Source: Sphagnum magellanicum
Lineage: Eukaryota; Streptophyta; Sphagnopsida; Sphagnales; Sphagnaceae
DNA length: 64,000 bases
Assembly: GCA_021904315.1 (NCBI GenBank)
Contig: CM038918.1
Coordinates: 6,773,349-6,837,348, forward strand
Reading direction: 5' to 3'
Under the pieces are notes generated by a model. It was not told the DNA's origin. It worked only from the letters and a program-made list of their open reading frames with translations, and did no database searches. The position numbers were made by a program, and so were the translations under genes. Shown in pieces: positions 22,830 through 35,099 of this stretch (positions are counted from its first letter, which is position 1; every line of letters starts with the position of its first letter).

Positions 22830-24377
22830 GAGTTTGTTTTAGGTCAAGTGTAATGAAAAAGACTAATTACATTGTGGCAACACTCAATCTTTTGGATTTA
22901 GCAAGCTCGAAGATTTACTCTTTTGACATTCTACACATCAAATGTTGATGAGTTCATGACACTCAAAAAAGAACAAGTTTTTCATTGTATTTTGTGTCAT
23001 TCAATTGCTTTGGGTGCTATTATGTTGGATTGAAAATTGAAAATTGAGAGGTCTCTTATAAAATTAAAAATGGGACCTCAGTCATGAAAAAACATTTTCA
23101 ACATGAGCATCTTGACAATTATTGTGTTTATTTCAATGAAATTGCACTCTAACATTCTACAAGAATAAATCTCTTTCAAAAGCAAAGTTCCAAGATTTGA
23201 AAAGTTATAATTCTAGGATCCATTTTTACATTTTTGGCTAGTACCACATAGTACAAAATAACAAAAGAAGAATAAAAACCTTTCATTGATGATCTTATGT
23301 TACTTGTTGTGAAAGTATTCCTCCCTTTAAACATAATTAAAAGCATATAGATGAAACAATTTTGCTTTTAAAGGACCCTGTCAGTAGTGTTTTCGTCACA
23401 CATAACCTAAATCTGAAAATAAATTACCTTTTATGACAAAGCACACACTTCAAAAGTTTGTTGTCCCTTATATCAAAGTTTGATTGTGTTATTTCAAAAC
23501 TTTTGTCATTGCAACATTTGACCTTTGGATGAATAAAAGTGTGCTTGATAACTTTTACTCTTGTTATCAATTTTTTGACTTTGGATTAGGAATCAAAACA
23601 TATGATAATTGGTTTATTTAAGGTAAAAGGGACTAATAAAGTTGGTCTTATTTATCAATTGCAATTTGTTTGAGAAATACAAACTTATTAACAAAATAAT
23701 TTGTCACATGAAATATGAAAAAGAAAAATTGTAAAAAACATTGTGTCAAACTTGGCTTTGGTTGTATCAATTTTTGTGTTCAATCAACATTGCATTTATT
23801 GGTTGTTTATGATGTACTTGCAAATTTAATTAATCATTGCATCAAATTGACCTTTGGAAAGCTTCACTTTGAAACCCAAATGAGTTTTGTTCCTTCATCT
23901 CAATTTGATCCCCAAAAAAATTTGTTACCAAGTAGATGCAAATGGAAGTCACACACATGCTTACATTGTTTTTGGATTGTTTGCATGAATTTGATCCAAA
24001 GAAGTCTCACAAAATATTGGCTTTAATACTTGACCTCAAAATTCAAGGATTTGTTTATTGTGAATACTTATGCAAAAAGATAAATAGGCACAATTGCAAC
24101 AAGGTATGAATTTTAAACCATAATCCTTTTTTGTGTTAATCTTACCAAAAAATAATGTTTTTACAAAGCTAGCAAAAAAATTTGCTATCCAAGAAAGAAC
24201 ATTGGTTATGTTTGGTTTGGTGTAGAACTATCTGAAGATCATATTGTCATTGAACATGTATGTTTTTGCATGCACAATTTAAGTTTCAATTTTTTATTAT
24301 CTCTTATCTAATCCATGTGTGCATTGCAATTAACAATGTAATGAATGTTTGTTTAACTAGTATATGCCTTTTTAATT

Positions 24378-24382
24378 ATAGG
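24378..24382. repeat. Target-site duplication of the second solo LTR (ATAGG)
   Basis: ATAGG here and at 25,204-25,208 flank the LTR exactly. Confidence 0.88.
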
Positions 24383-25203
24383 TGACGCGCTCCCAAGTCC
24401 CAAGTTAGCCCCACGTTGGGCTAACTCACTCAAGTTGCAGAATTTTTGGGACTCAGGGCACGCTCCCAGCTTCCAGCACTAAGAGGGGGTGAGAAGGTCG
24501 TGCTGAAAGCTCCAGGATAGACTAGGAAGAAGGACAAGCTTACTCAATTACACGGTCCTACATCCAAATCCAACCCACAAATGGGTTAGAACTCATTTTG
24601 CACCTTTTGGTGTTGGGACAAGCCACGGGCTAACTTGGACTCACTTGACTCACCACGGCCCGGACTTGAGGGAAGCCACCACCTTCCCCCATATAGTATT
24701 CTCTGCAGCTCTCCATGGGACTTGCATCCAAATGGCTCTTTTTCCCAGGATTCCCAAGGTGGAGTCCTGAAACTGTCCCGGTTTGGACTCTCGAGACTTT
24801 GGATGCTCATAATTCCTCGCCCCAAATTCAGATCAGGACGAGGTCTAAACCAAAGTTGTAGCTCTCCTCGAGAGCTTTCCAATGGTGTGTCACACTTTAC
24901 CTGCATGCACCAGAATCAGGTCGATTCCTGACTTTTAGTGGTCGGGAGTCAAACTACTAGTTTGATTCCCGGCCCTTCTTTCGACCATAACTTGTGCTGC
25001 AAATGTCCAAATGGCTCATGCGAGGTCATTTTGGACATCTACACTTCAAGACCTTTCCAACGATATAAAGAACGTCTCAATACAAAGTGTTTTGACCCCT
25101 ACAATTGCACTCTGAGTTTTCGGGAATCCCGGAGGACTCCCAAGTCCCATTTTCGAGAGTGTGAGTGGCGACCTCACAACTCCCTCAAAGTGGGGTTGCG
25201 ACA
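24383..25203 (-). mobile_element. Solo LTR, 821 bp, reverse orientation
   Basis: On the + strand it begins TGACGCGCTCCCAAGT and ends GGGGTTGCGACA; in reverse complement it matches the family of 9,854-10,674 at both ends and through the interior (for example GTTTGACTCCCGACCACTAA). Target duplication ATAGG lies on both sides. By eye the two copies are clearly diverged, so they are not recent duplicates. Higher GC than its host, and no coding domain. It lies inside the hAT transposase pseudogene, whose reading resumes directly after it. Confidence 0.9.
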
Positions 25204-25709
25204 ATAGGTGAAACATGAACTCTCTTATTTTCAATTTTTGCAATTGGTTACAAACTTTTATGAAGACCCATTGAAATGGTATCATGCTCATGAAGCCCAA
25301 TTGCCTATTGTTGGGTATTGGGCTTGTCGAATTTTAGGTGTTGTGGGAAATTAGATTGAAACAAAAAATGTTTTTTTCCATTATTGGGATTGTAATAAAA
25401 CTTCAAAGATTTTGATTTGGAATTTGAAACTCAAATCAACTTGTGTTGATCTCCAAGAAATGGACAAATGATCCATATTTTGGTTGTGAAGCATTTGCAA
25501 CTAAATCTTTTGATGATTTTTGTAATGTTAAAATAGATTTATTAAAGAAGATGGAAAAGGACTTTGAAAACCAACTAGATGTGTTTGTCAAGCATGATGA
25601 TTCAACAAACATTGATTTTTACATATGCATTTATCTTGTAGATATAAGTTACAAATTTGGTAGTGCAAATTGTTGTTTGATTTGTCTTGCCAAATTTTGT
25701 TGTATTTGA

Positions 25710-26005
25710 GTGGTTTTTATAAACCATAAATTTGTGTATATTGTAGGCTACAATCATGTTGTGAAGAAGCCAATAAGTCTATTTGGGGGAACTAGGAAAG
25801 TTGTTGAGATAGAGATATAGTTGGTGTTTCCAAGTTGGGCATTCTTTGTATGTGTACCTAAACATTTTTTGTATCCATTGTTAAGATTTTCATCACCATT
25901 AAGGTTGAAAATGGTTAGTGTTGTCAAGTTAGGGCACCTTATGTAATTATCTTTCATTGTGAAATTTTTAAAATATTAAATTAGACCTATCAAACACCAT
26001 TTGTG

Positions 26006-26051
<46 letters not shown>

Positions 26052-26560
26052 TGTCTATTATTAGTACTAACATTTGTTTTAACAAATGTTGAGTGCGTAT
26101 ATTGTTTTAGACATACCCTTCATGTATGTGTAAGTGAAAATTTGAAACTTATTTACATTTTGTGTAGTGTAAACCTTTCATCCACATATATGCAAATGTA
26201 AATGCCTAACCTTGGATATGTAAGTGTAAAATGATGTAAATTCATTTTAAGCTATGTAAAATCATGTAAGTGTAAATTATTTACATTTACACTTACCCAC
26301 CATATAAATCAATGCAAAGTTAGTGTAAAAAAAAAATTGAAAAAAAATTGTGTGAAAAAGGTCAACATGGGTTCTAGTGAACAAAACCATTCTCAAAGTT
26401 TCAGAATTTTTCTAATGATAGGCCGATCAAAATGGCTCATTAGAAAAAATGGAATGCACCACAACTAACCAATATGAATCACAATAGGTATTACTTAAGC
26501 TTTTGTAAAAGCCCAGATCCAAATGGTTGATGAACAAAGGCAATAATAGAAATTCAACTT
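25710..26560. other. AT-rich spacer with GTAAGTGTAAAT motifs
   Basis: No gene. The motif GTAAGTGTAAAT and its complement recur at 26,150-26,300, including a palindrome at about 26,266-26,296, and again at 26,990-27,070, suggesting ends of a foldback element. Confidence 0.4.
26009..26046. repeat. (TA)n microsatellite
   Basis: Nineteen uninterrupted TA units. Confidence 0.95.
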
Positions 26561-26885
26561 AAGCAATAAGGTGATGACAACATGTACCCAATATGCACCC
26601 AAAAATTTGCACCCAAAATATTCCCCAATAGTTTGTCCCATATCCTTTGCCCAAAAGTTTAGGCTTGTATTGTATATATCTAAACTAAAGGGCAGCACAT
26701 ACACACTACTTTATTGGTAGTAAAAGCTTCTATTTGGGGAGTAGTAGAAGTATTAGAAAATTTTGGTGAAGGGACAACCAAACTGGCCCACTACAAAAAA
26801 TAAACATTAAGTTTTGGGATGCATCCACAACATTAGGAGCACCCACAACTAATTAATGTGGATTGCAAGTAGGTGTAGTCACAAA
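26561..26885. repeat. Dispersed repeat, copy A
   Basis: Shares ordered landmarks with 28,680-29,030: TGCACCCA, GTTTGTCCCATATCC / TATCCTATATCC, TTTGCCCAAAAGTTT / TCTGCCCTAAGTTTT, then ACAACTAATTAAT near the end. Both lie on the same strand. No coding capacity. Confidence 0.5.
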
Positions 26886-28420
26886 GGGTATTTGATACAT
26901 GCATTTACACTTGCCCTGTCAAAAACAATTACATGAGGCCATCTAAGTGTGGTTGAATTTTTTTAACGTTTCCCTTGTGTAAGTGTAAAAAATTTATTTT
27001 CGCACCAAACAGGGTAAGTGTAAATGCCAAAAATTTGGCAGGGTAAGTGTAAATGATTTACAGTTACCCTCCCAATACTTGTTTCAAACTCCCAACAAGT
27101 GAATACTTTTCATGCAAATTGGTTGAGCTCACTTGTTTAAAAATTTGAGCACTTGACATTTTTATATCATGTGAACAACATAATTCCATGTTGAGGTGAA
27201 GAGATTCCAATTGTGCATGTGAATACTAATTTGTTGTACTTGGGTATATACATTATTATTACTGTTTTGTGTTTATATATGTATAAGAAACAATGCCAGA
27301 TTACAGAGGTTCAATTTTTATTCGGTGCCAAAAAGATGTCAAATTGTTTTGTGCATGAATACCCACCCAACAGGGGTTCAGAGTTCAGACTACAGACTGA
27401 ACTTTCTTTCAGAATATACAATTGAAATGTTTGGACTTTAGGGGAATTCGCTAGAACAGTTTCCTGAAGTAAATATATAGAATGATCAATATCACAAAGC
27501 AATTTGGAATTTTGGACGAGTTCATTTGTGATTTTTCATGACCTGGACAATTATGAGGTATAACTCAGCATGGGAGGATTATGGCACAGAATGAACATCA
27601 GGCGCATAACAGCTGGAATCTATCCTAATGACAACAGTTTTACAAGGGATGCTTTTGGCAAGGGTAGAGTGTGTCAATTTGGGGTACCCAAACCCAAAAA
27701 TAGAAGTGAAAAAAGACAATGCCTCGAAGATAAGGCCTCCCCTGATCTGAGGGTTGTAGACTCAAGGGCATAATTAGGGATGGGCCACAGGAGCTGGCCT
27801 TCACCAGTGTAAAGTATGAAAAGTTTTTATTTGAATTGCAGAAGGTTTGCATGCAAATGGAGGAAGGTCTCTTCAGTTGACAAAAGCATCTTTGGTTTGT
27901 GCAAGAAGGGTGCTTTCAAATATGTAAAGACCTACTACCACCCATTTGTTTTTCTTTTTTTTTTTCCCATGATACTCCGGACTCCGCTGGGTATTATTAT
28001 GAAAATGGCCTGAGTAAAGCCTCACATGGCCTTACCCTTCACACAGAAACAAAAAAACCTTGAAGTGCTTTACCAAAAGGGTGAAGTCAATAGCAACATG
28101 CATGTCAACATAACAACTCATTGGAAATTAACAACATGCATGTCGACATAACAAACTTCACTTGATGATTCTCAAGCACAAAGACTCTCCATTGGTGGCA
28201 CGTGTAATGAGGTAACCTAAAATCATCTGTCATCTCACATTTCTGACCACAAGTATGAAAAAGTGTGGACATGAATTTTTCACTCCATTGCCATTCAACA
28301 AGCATTCCCTTCTCTAAATGATGATGTTGCCAACACCCCAACTAAGGATAGTGGAGGAAGGAGGTCGAGGACATTCATAAATGATAAGATCATGACTACC
28401 ACAATTACTATAAGTTTCGT
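26886..28420. other. Unassigned sequence
   Basis: Contains a second GTAAGTGTAAATG cluster (26,990-27,070). At 27,570-27,900 there is text of more balanced composition with short broken frames and an acceptor-like TTGCAG at 27,836-27,841; no protein family is recognised. Confidence 0.35.
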
Positions 28421-28424
28421 CCCC

Positions 28425-28560
28425 TAAACTCACCTTATTTCCAGGGATGAGTTGCCTACAAGGATATCTCCATAATCCATGAGAATCTCCACTTTTGCCT
28501 CAAATCTCTTCTTCACCTTGGACTGAAGTCTGGCTATTGTGACAACTCCCTCAATTGTCC
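28425..28560 (-). other. Exon-like stretch, minus strand (unidentified)
   Basis: The minus strand reads GTIEGVVTIARLQSKVKKRF and then EILMDYGDILVGNSSLEI without a stop, followed by a donor-like AAG-GTGAGTT. Composition is coding-like. I do not recognise the family and found no partner exon. It may be an isolated exon or gene fragment. Confidence 0.3.
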
Positions 28561-28679
28561 CACCTTTCAATCAGCCATACCATGTCCCACGGTTTGTGCC
28601 CTAGCCGTTAGCCTAGTCCAAAAACAGCAAAACACTGGTAGGCAAAAAAAAACAAAAATCTTGCAGCTAATGAGGTGAG

Positions 28680-29030
28680 CCAGCATGCACCCAACAAGGG
28701 GGCAAATTTTTCCCTTGGGGGGGGGGCAGATGTTTTGGATTCTTGTTGTTCTCAATATGTTCCCAATAGCGCCTCACTTTATCCTATATCCTCTGCCCTA
28801 AGTTTTACTCTTGTAACCCATAGAGAGTAGCTGAGAAGGAGGAGACTTCCATTTGTTGCACACACACAAAAAGAGGAGGAGGAGACTGAAATATATCTAT
28901 TTTGGGACTGTCCAAAGCTTGATTAAGTTTTTTTATGATGGGCCAATCAATGATAACCACCACAGAACTTGGGGGGTCCGCACAACTAATTAATACCAAT
29001 CACACTATATTTTGTATGAACAAGTGCAGA
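28680..29030. repeat. Dispersed repeat, copy B
   Basis: Partner of 26,561-26,885; carries a run of nine G at about 28,727-28,735. Ends at ACAACTAATTAATACCAATC. Confidence 0.5.
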
Positions 29031-29089
29031 AAAATAGCAAGACCTCATTTTTTATTAGCTTAGATACCAGTATTAAAAAAAAAAATTAG

Positions 29090-29325
29090 AACTGGTTTTG
29101 GAGGTTTTCAATCGCCAGAGTGAGTCAGAAAAAAATTAGTAAAAACTGCCAAATTTCTATACTTGATTTTCAATGTGTAGCCAAAAGTATAGAAAGATTA
29201 TTAAACATTATATTTCTTATTTGGTTTATAGCCAAATTTGGCTAAATCTTCCAAGTAGCCACTTTTTCTACATCTTCCTTTCAATGATAACCAGTTTGGC
29301 TACAAACTAAAATTCCTGAAAAAAC
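29090..29325 (-). repeat. Dispersed TAGCCAAA-type repeat, copy
   Basis: Contains GTGTAGCCAAAAGTATAGAA, TTTGGTTTATAGCCAAATTT and CTACATCTTCCTTTCAATGA, shared in order with 40,430-40,600 and, more weakly, with 62,770-63,010. Confidence 0.6.
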
Positions 29326-30060
29326 ACTCGCCCTTAATTAGACAAAAGTCGGTTAAGCTTATCATATGTTATCATAAGATAGGGAGTTCCAATTGTGATG
29401 ATTTGATGAAGTTTCTCTCTTTGGACTGCTGAGGTACAATAGAAGCTTCATCTCCTTTTACTGATCAGGAATAAAGAAATACATTTGCAGGGAAAATTGT
29501 CACCATGTGGAATTCTCGCACCCCCAAAGATTTTATTATGACATCATTGTTTAATAAAAACCTCTTTCATCTTAGGACATAGCCTGCTTACTAGGGGCTC
29601 TTTAGCCTGCTTATTGGGTTCTTTAGCACTTGAATGCTTCCTAATGGCTTGGCAAGGGCCTAAGCCAACTTGGATACTAGCAGTCAAAGGACTCATAAGT
29701 GCATAATTGATTTTGGTGTCCTATTCAGAACCTTTTTAGGGGTATTCCAGTGTTGGGTGCATACCCACTTTGGTGGGTAACAACCACCCATTGTAGTTAG
29801 TAGAACCCAGATTTGGATTGGGATTGATTTTAGGAATCATAATTGGAATCAAAATTCCTATTTTTGAAGAACTGAATCTGGAATTGAATTTTAGGTTTAT
29901 TCATGTGTGGAACCAAAAACAGAACCAATTTTTATTTTTATTTTTAAATAACAGGTATCGGAATCGATGGTTAATTGGTGGTTAGAAAGTAGTTAATCGT
30001 TGGTTCTAGTCCTGGTTAGTAAGAATTGAAGTAAACCCTTCATGAGGTAAATTAGTTAGT
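29326..30060. other. Unassigned sequence
   Basis: No recognised gene or element. Around 29,800-30,010 there is A/G-biased text with GGAATTG-like words. Confidence 0.35.
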
Positions 30061-30074
30061 CAACTAAAGAGAGG

Positions 30075-30540
30075 GGAGGTAAACCCCATATAACTCCAAG
30101 CCTTGCAGTAATAGCCCATCTCAAGATGGAGGTGGCTTGTGCCTTCTATAATGCTATTGACACTCTATGTGTAGAAAAGGAATGCAACACCAATAAAGAA
30201 AGGCCTTTGGTGCCCTTTGTTGTCCACATCATGTTAGCACATCAATAAAAAAAGTTGTCAGCCTATTGGTGAAAACACCCAAAAACCTCTATGGCAAGAA
30301 AGAGAAACACATCCACTAGGTAACGATCAGTCCTTCCTTCATCTGAATCGCCAATGACGTAGCCACCCCACGAAAAAGAGCCACCCATGATACCAAGTTT
30401 GTTTGAGTGGGGTCAACAATGACAACATCAACCAATTTGCGAATGTCATCGACCAACAAAACAATGTCAACCCACCTACGGGAAGACTGAAAAAAATGTG
30501 ACTCTACTTTTGATTCTACCATTTCCATTTCAATTTAAAT
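30075..30540 (-). pseudogene. Retroelement-type polyprotein fragment (family uncertain)
   Basis: The minus strand reads SSRRWVDIVLLVDDIRKLVD, VVIVDPTQTNLVSWVALFRG and then VFLFLAIEVFGCFHQ with stops, followed by ALxKAQATSILRWAIT. I have seen related text near the C-terminus of plant non-LTR-type reverse transcriptase polyproteins, but I cannot place it firmly. An open run of 70 codons (30,316-30,528) is followed by stops every 10-40 codons, so it is a relic. Confidence 0.4.
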
Positions 30541-32180
30541 CAATGATGTGAACCAATCTTGTGATGTGAATCTACTATGAGGGACATGGGTACACAAGAA
30601 TAAACACCCTACAATTGTGTACTCTAAGAACATGCCCAATGATACCTTCTATTTGGGCTTTTATGAGTATTTGCCACATCCACCATGCAATGTTAGTTGT
30701 TAATTCCTCCACCATCCACAATGCACACCCATAAATATGAAGAAATTAACTTTGTAAAATGAGAGACTATTTAAATCTCACAACTTGGGCCAATCATTAT
30801 GGTCAATTAATTTTTAAAAAAACATTACCCTAGCACTTTCAAAAGGTATTCTAAACATGAGTATATGTATGAGCCCAAAGGAGTTTCACACTATTAGATT
30901 GGAATACTTCATCCAAAATATATTAAAAGTATCCATAAAGTTGGGTAAACATAGCACCAAAAGCTCATGTTTGCCCAATTAAGGGTCATAACTCCCAACT
31001 TGACTCAAAAAAAATGAAGGAACCAAACAAAGGCTGAAGTTGGTTTTTCGTTGACAATTCAACATGAAAGTAGTTTGGAGCACAAAGTGCATAGCAAAGG
31101 GAAATGTGCAAGAGCTAAAAATAATTGTGAATGTGGTGAGAGATATGTGCAGAGGAACAAAAGTTTGAAATTGGAAATGTTGGTGGGTGCAAATGAAAAG
31201 TTGGAAAAACACAAGCTGAGCTAGTTGAATTACATCTTGGAAAATGCATAGGACCTAAAAAAAAAGCTAATCACAAGCATCTTAAAATAGTGCAAGTGCA
31301 TGGTTTTTGGCATGGTATGAAGTGGAAGCACCAACAATAGCAACAACACATTTTTCTTTTCTTTACATGAAGTTTAATTATACTTGCAAAAACAATGTGT
31401 ATCGATTGACTCCAACATTTCTAAAAAAGAAGATTTTTTTTACAATTGTTGCTTTGAAGGATTCACCTTTTGGCAAACATTCCTCATTTCAATGTGGTCA
31501 CTTTCTATGTGTGTTCAAAAACTTAGTGAAATGCTACAAACTTTAACCATTCATGGCTTGCCCAATCCTTGAAGAAAATCCAAAAATTTCCTCCAAGAAA
31601 AATTGGATTTCAACAACCTTCAACCATATAAATACATTGTTGACCATAGCCAAAAAATCTAAAAACACCAAAATTTGAGGAGCCCAATACCCCAAATCCC
31701 ATAATTTTGGAACTTTTGTGTGAGAACTTTGACTGTCTACTCTTTTTCACTAATGTTTTTGTCATTGAACATATGATCACTAGGTTGCCCACAGACCCTT
31801 TGATGTTATGGCATTTACATCAAATAAAAAAATATCAGTATAAAGGTATGGGTGATATCACAACATGGAGAGCTAATAAAATTATGAAAGTTGAAAATGC
31901 CTTTTACCACCACACAATTGTTAAACATGGACTTCCAAGGTGTTTTCTTAAAACTTGATTTTATTTTGAATTGGAGTGCTTACAATTTTGTGTTATGGTA
32001 GGTGATTCACTAGAATTATATGATTTCAACAATTGAATTTTTGTATAACATGTGAAATGTGCATGCAAACCATTTTGAACCCCCATTATTTTACACATAT
32101 GATTATTATGGTGATGGTTATAATCATTGCATTTGAATATGAAATCAAACTTGAAAGCAACCTTATTTCTAGTTTACAAA
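30541..32180. other. Unassigned AT-rich sequence
   Basis: Several short open frames on both strands (for example 31,707-31,958) have no recognised domain. No repeats of note. Confidence 0.35.
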
Positions 32181-35095
32181 CCCTTTTGATGGTAGCCTTG
32201 TTGGTTTTATGTGTGAGTCCTCCTCTTACCCCTTTGGTTGTGTCTTACAAATTAAAATATATTGTCACTAGCCTTAACAAAAATTTACATTTCCTATTGG
32301 TGGTGGTATTTTTTTATTATTATGAGTCCACCTTTTATGAATTTATCATTTATCCATTTGATGTTGTTTTAATGGTTGAAAAAAACATACCTTAACATTC
32401 AATAAGGTCTATAAACCATCTTGATGTTTTTTTTGTTTTTCAAAAATTGAATCCATTTATTATACATTTGATGTTATCTTTCTAACTAAAATAGACCTAC
32501 CTTAGCTTTCAATGGTCTTCTTGTTTTTTTAAAACTCAAATCCATTTCTTATATGTGTGACCTTGTCTTTGTTGTTGAAATAAACCTACCTTAGCCTTCA
32601 TTCAGGTTTATAAACTCTCATTATGGTTTTTTTACTTTTTATGAAACTAAAACCCTTTCTTAAACATGTGATGTTGTTTTATCATTGAAAGAGACTTACC
32701 CTAACCTTCATTCAAGTCTATAGACCCTTATTATGGTTTTGTTATTTTTTCTAAACTTGAATCCATCTTTTACACATTTGAATTTTCTTGTTGGCTAAAA
32801 TAAAAATACTTTAACCTTCATCCAAATTTTCATACCTCCCTTATGTTCTTTTTTTTAAAACATGAATCCATCTCTTATACATGTGATGTTTTTCTAACTA
32901 AAATAGACCTAGTATTATATTTAAAAAGGTTTGCAAACCCCTTTGATGGTTTTTTTTTTTTTCCTAAACCTAAATCCATGTCTTGTACATTTGATGTTGC
33001 CTTTCTAGTTGAAATAAACCTATCATAACATTCAACAAGGTTTATAGACCCTCCTTATGGTATTTTTGTTTTTTACTTACTTTGAATTCATCTCTTATAC
33101 ATGTGATGTTGTCTTTTTGTCTGAAATAGACCTACCCTAGCATTCAATAAGGTTTATAAACCCTATTGATGGTCTTTTTATTTTTTCTAGATTGAAATCC
33201 ATGTCTTATACATTTGATGTTGTCATTTTGGTTGAAACTTACCTATCCTAACATTCAACAAGGTTTATAGACCCTCCTTATTGTTTTTTTGTTTTATTTG
33301 AACATAAATCCATTTCATAAGCATTTGATGTTGTCTTTATGGTTGAAACAAAAAACACTAATATTCAACAAGCCCTATAGACGTTCCTTATGGTCTTCCT
33401 ATTTTTTTGGAACTTAAATCCATATCTTATGCATTCGATGTTGTATTTTTGGTTAAAATAAACCTACCCTATTGTTAAGGGGTAAAAATCCCTAGACTAA
33501 TTAGTGCCATAGGCATCCAAGTAACTAGCTAGTTAATAATGATAAAGTTATTATCTCTTACCCAAGGGGTGAAGCTAGTGGGCTTAATTAATTCATGTTG
33601 ATGAGTGGTTGGTTGTAATCCACCTAATCACGTAGGTAGTAAAGATTAAAATAAGGACTTATTTTCATGGGGTCAATGTGGGCCTTATGTGGTTTTGTGG
33701 AAAAGGAGGATTAGAGGAAGACTTGGGGGGATTCTAGGGCATTTGATGAATTATAATTTGGAATTTGGCTTAACAACACTTTCTTGGATATGTGTTGTGT
33801 GTGTAACACTAAAAAGGGGAGATTAACTTGGAATTGTATTGTATTTGTGTTAATCAATGGAAAACGGTTGAAGGATCTTAATGTGTTTCGTGTAAGTTTA
33901 TTCTACTAAAAAATGTGGGAAGGTAGTATAGTTTCAATTTGCATAATGTTTTGTTACATTTTTATAATAATTATGTGTATTTTTTACAAAAGCAGTAAGG
34001 ATGTATTCTTTAGTTTAGTCTTTGGAGTAGGAAGTCCCTTATTGCCACAAGAAAGTAATAACCAATAGAAGGTAGTAGGTAGGGATTAAACTTGAAGGTT
34101 AAAATCTATAGGGTAATGGGACTGCTATAGATAATAGGCAATAGCCACAAAGGACCTATAGTGGCTGCAAATGGTGGGTGGAATTGAGAAGGCTTGTTAT
34201 GGGACTTTAGACAATATATAACACCACCAAAGGGTCTACATGCACTGTAAAGGGTAGACAATAGTTGTGGAAAGCTTGTAGACCCACTAAACACCAATAT
34301 GATGTATTGAAAGTACTATAAAAATCTAGAAGGTAACTATTTCCTAGTCCCCCTTATCATTCTTGCTTATTTTCTATATTTTCTTCTCCTTACACTACTG
34401 TAATGGCCTATAGTTAGGACGGTAGGTCTATCCCTAAATGATAGATCCTACCTTTTTCTTTTTCTCTTTGCATAAGGTCTTTATTATTACTTAAGTACGT
34501 GTAGTAAAGTTATTAAGTGATAGTAGTTTTTATTAAAAGTAAAAAGAAGTTGAACTTGTTCTCTCAGCATTACCTTCTTGAGGACAGTAATGTTTGGGAG
34601 TTGCATTTTCACCCTTTTACATTTAACATTCAACAAGCCCTATAAACCTTCCTTATGGTCATCTTGTTTTTAAAAAAATTTAATCCATCTTTTATGCATT
34701 TGATGTTGTTTTTTTGGTTGAAATAAACCTACCTTAACATTTAACAAGCTTTAAAGACCTTCTTCATTGTTTTTTTTTTAATAACCTAAGTCCACCTTTA
34801 TACATGTGATGTTATCTTCATGGCCAGAATAGACCTAACCTAGTTTTCATTCAAGTTTATAAGCTTTCCCAATGTTTTTAATTTTTTAAAAGTTGAATCC
34901 ATCTATTATACATGTTTTATGTTATATTTTTGATTGAAACATAACTACTTTAACCTTCCTAATGGCCTTTTTTTTAATATAAAAACTTGAATCCATCTCT
35001 TACATGTGATGTTGTCTTTATAGTTAAAATAGACCTACTTAGCCTTCAACAAGGTCTATAAACCTTCTCGATGCTCTTCTTACCTTTTTTACTTA
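32181..35095. repeat. Tandem array, ~107-bp unit, split by a solo LTR
   Basis: A unit containing AATCCATCTCTTATACATGT, GATGTTGTCTTTNTGGTTGA, AATAGACCTACC and TTCAACAAGGTCTATAGACC recurs about every 105-111 bp (starts near 32,449, 32,540, 32,650, 32,761, 32,864, 32,970, 33,086, 33,196, 33,307 and 33,417). It resumes after an inserted LTR near 34,682, 34,790, 34,885 and 34,990. About 14 or more diverged units; no coding role seen. Confidence 0.85.
33473..34621 (+). mobile_element. Solo LTR inside the tandem array (family of 58,152-59,210)
   Basis: 1,149 bp beginning TGTTAAGGGGTAAAAATC and ending CACCCTTTTACA. The array text stops at CCTACCCTAT and resumes at TTTAACATTC. Ordered matches with 58,152-59,210 include TTACCCAAGGGGTGAA, CTAGTGGG, GAGTGGTTGG and ATGGGCCTT / GTGGGCCTT. 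No primer site follows, hence solo. Target duplications are not evident, probably decayed. Confidence 0.78.
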
Positions 35096-35099
35096 TAAA

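Larger units (their letters stand above)
22830..25690 (+). pseudogene. hAT-superfamily transposase pseudogene (split by solo LTR)
   Basis: Frames read, in order: a BED-finger tail (KNGTSVMKKHFQHEHLDNY, about 23,065-23,120); a core piece LVINFLTLD (about 23,550) followed in another frame by MIIGLFKVKGTNKVGLIYQ; the 23,715-24,026 frame (LLVVYDVLANLINHCIKLTF); then, after the inserted LTR, the C-terminal dimerisation region NFYEDPLKWYHAHEAQLPIV and RILGVVGN-stop-IET (25,250-25,370). In that last motif the stop TAG at 25,352-25,354 replaces the usual glutamine. hAT transposases cut and paste DNA. Many stops and frameshifts show a dead copy; its terminal repeats were not located. Confidence 0.75.

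Noticed and set aside
24586..25300. Open frames on both strands around 24.6-25.3 kb
   Set aside because: Same explanation: solo LTR composition, no domain.
33468..34626. Target duplication of the solo LTR in the tandem array
   Set aside because: CCTAT and TTTAA on the two sides do not match; ends are inferred from LTR similarity only.
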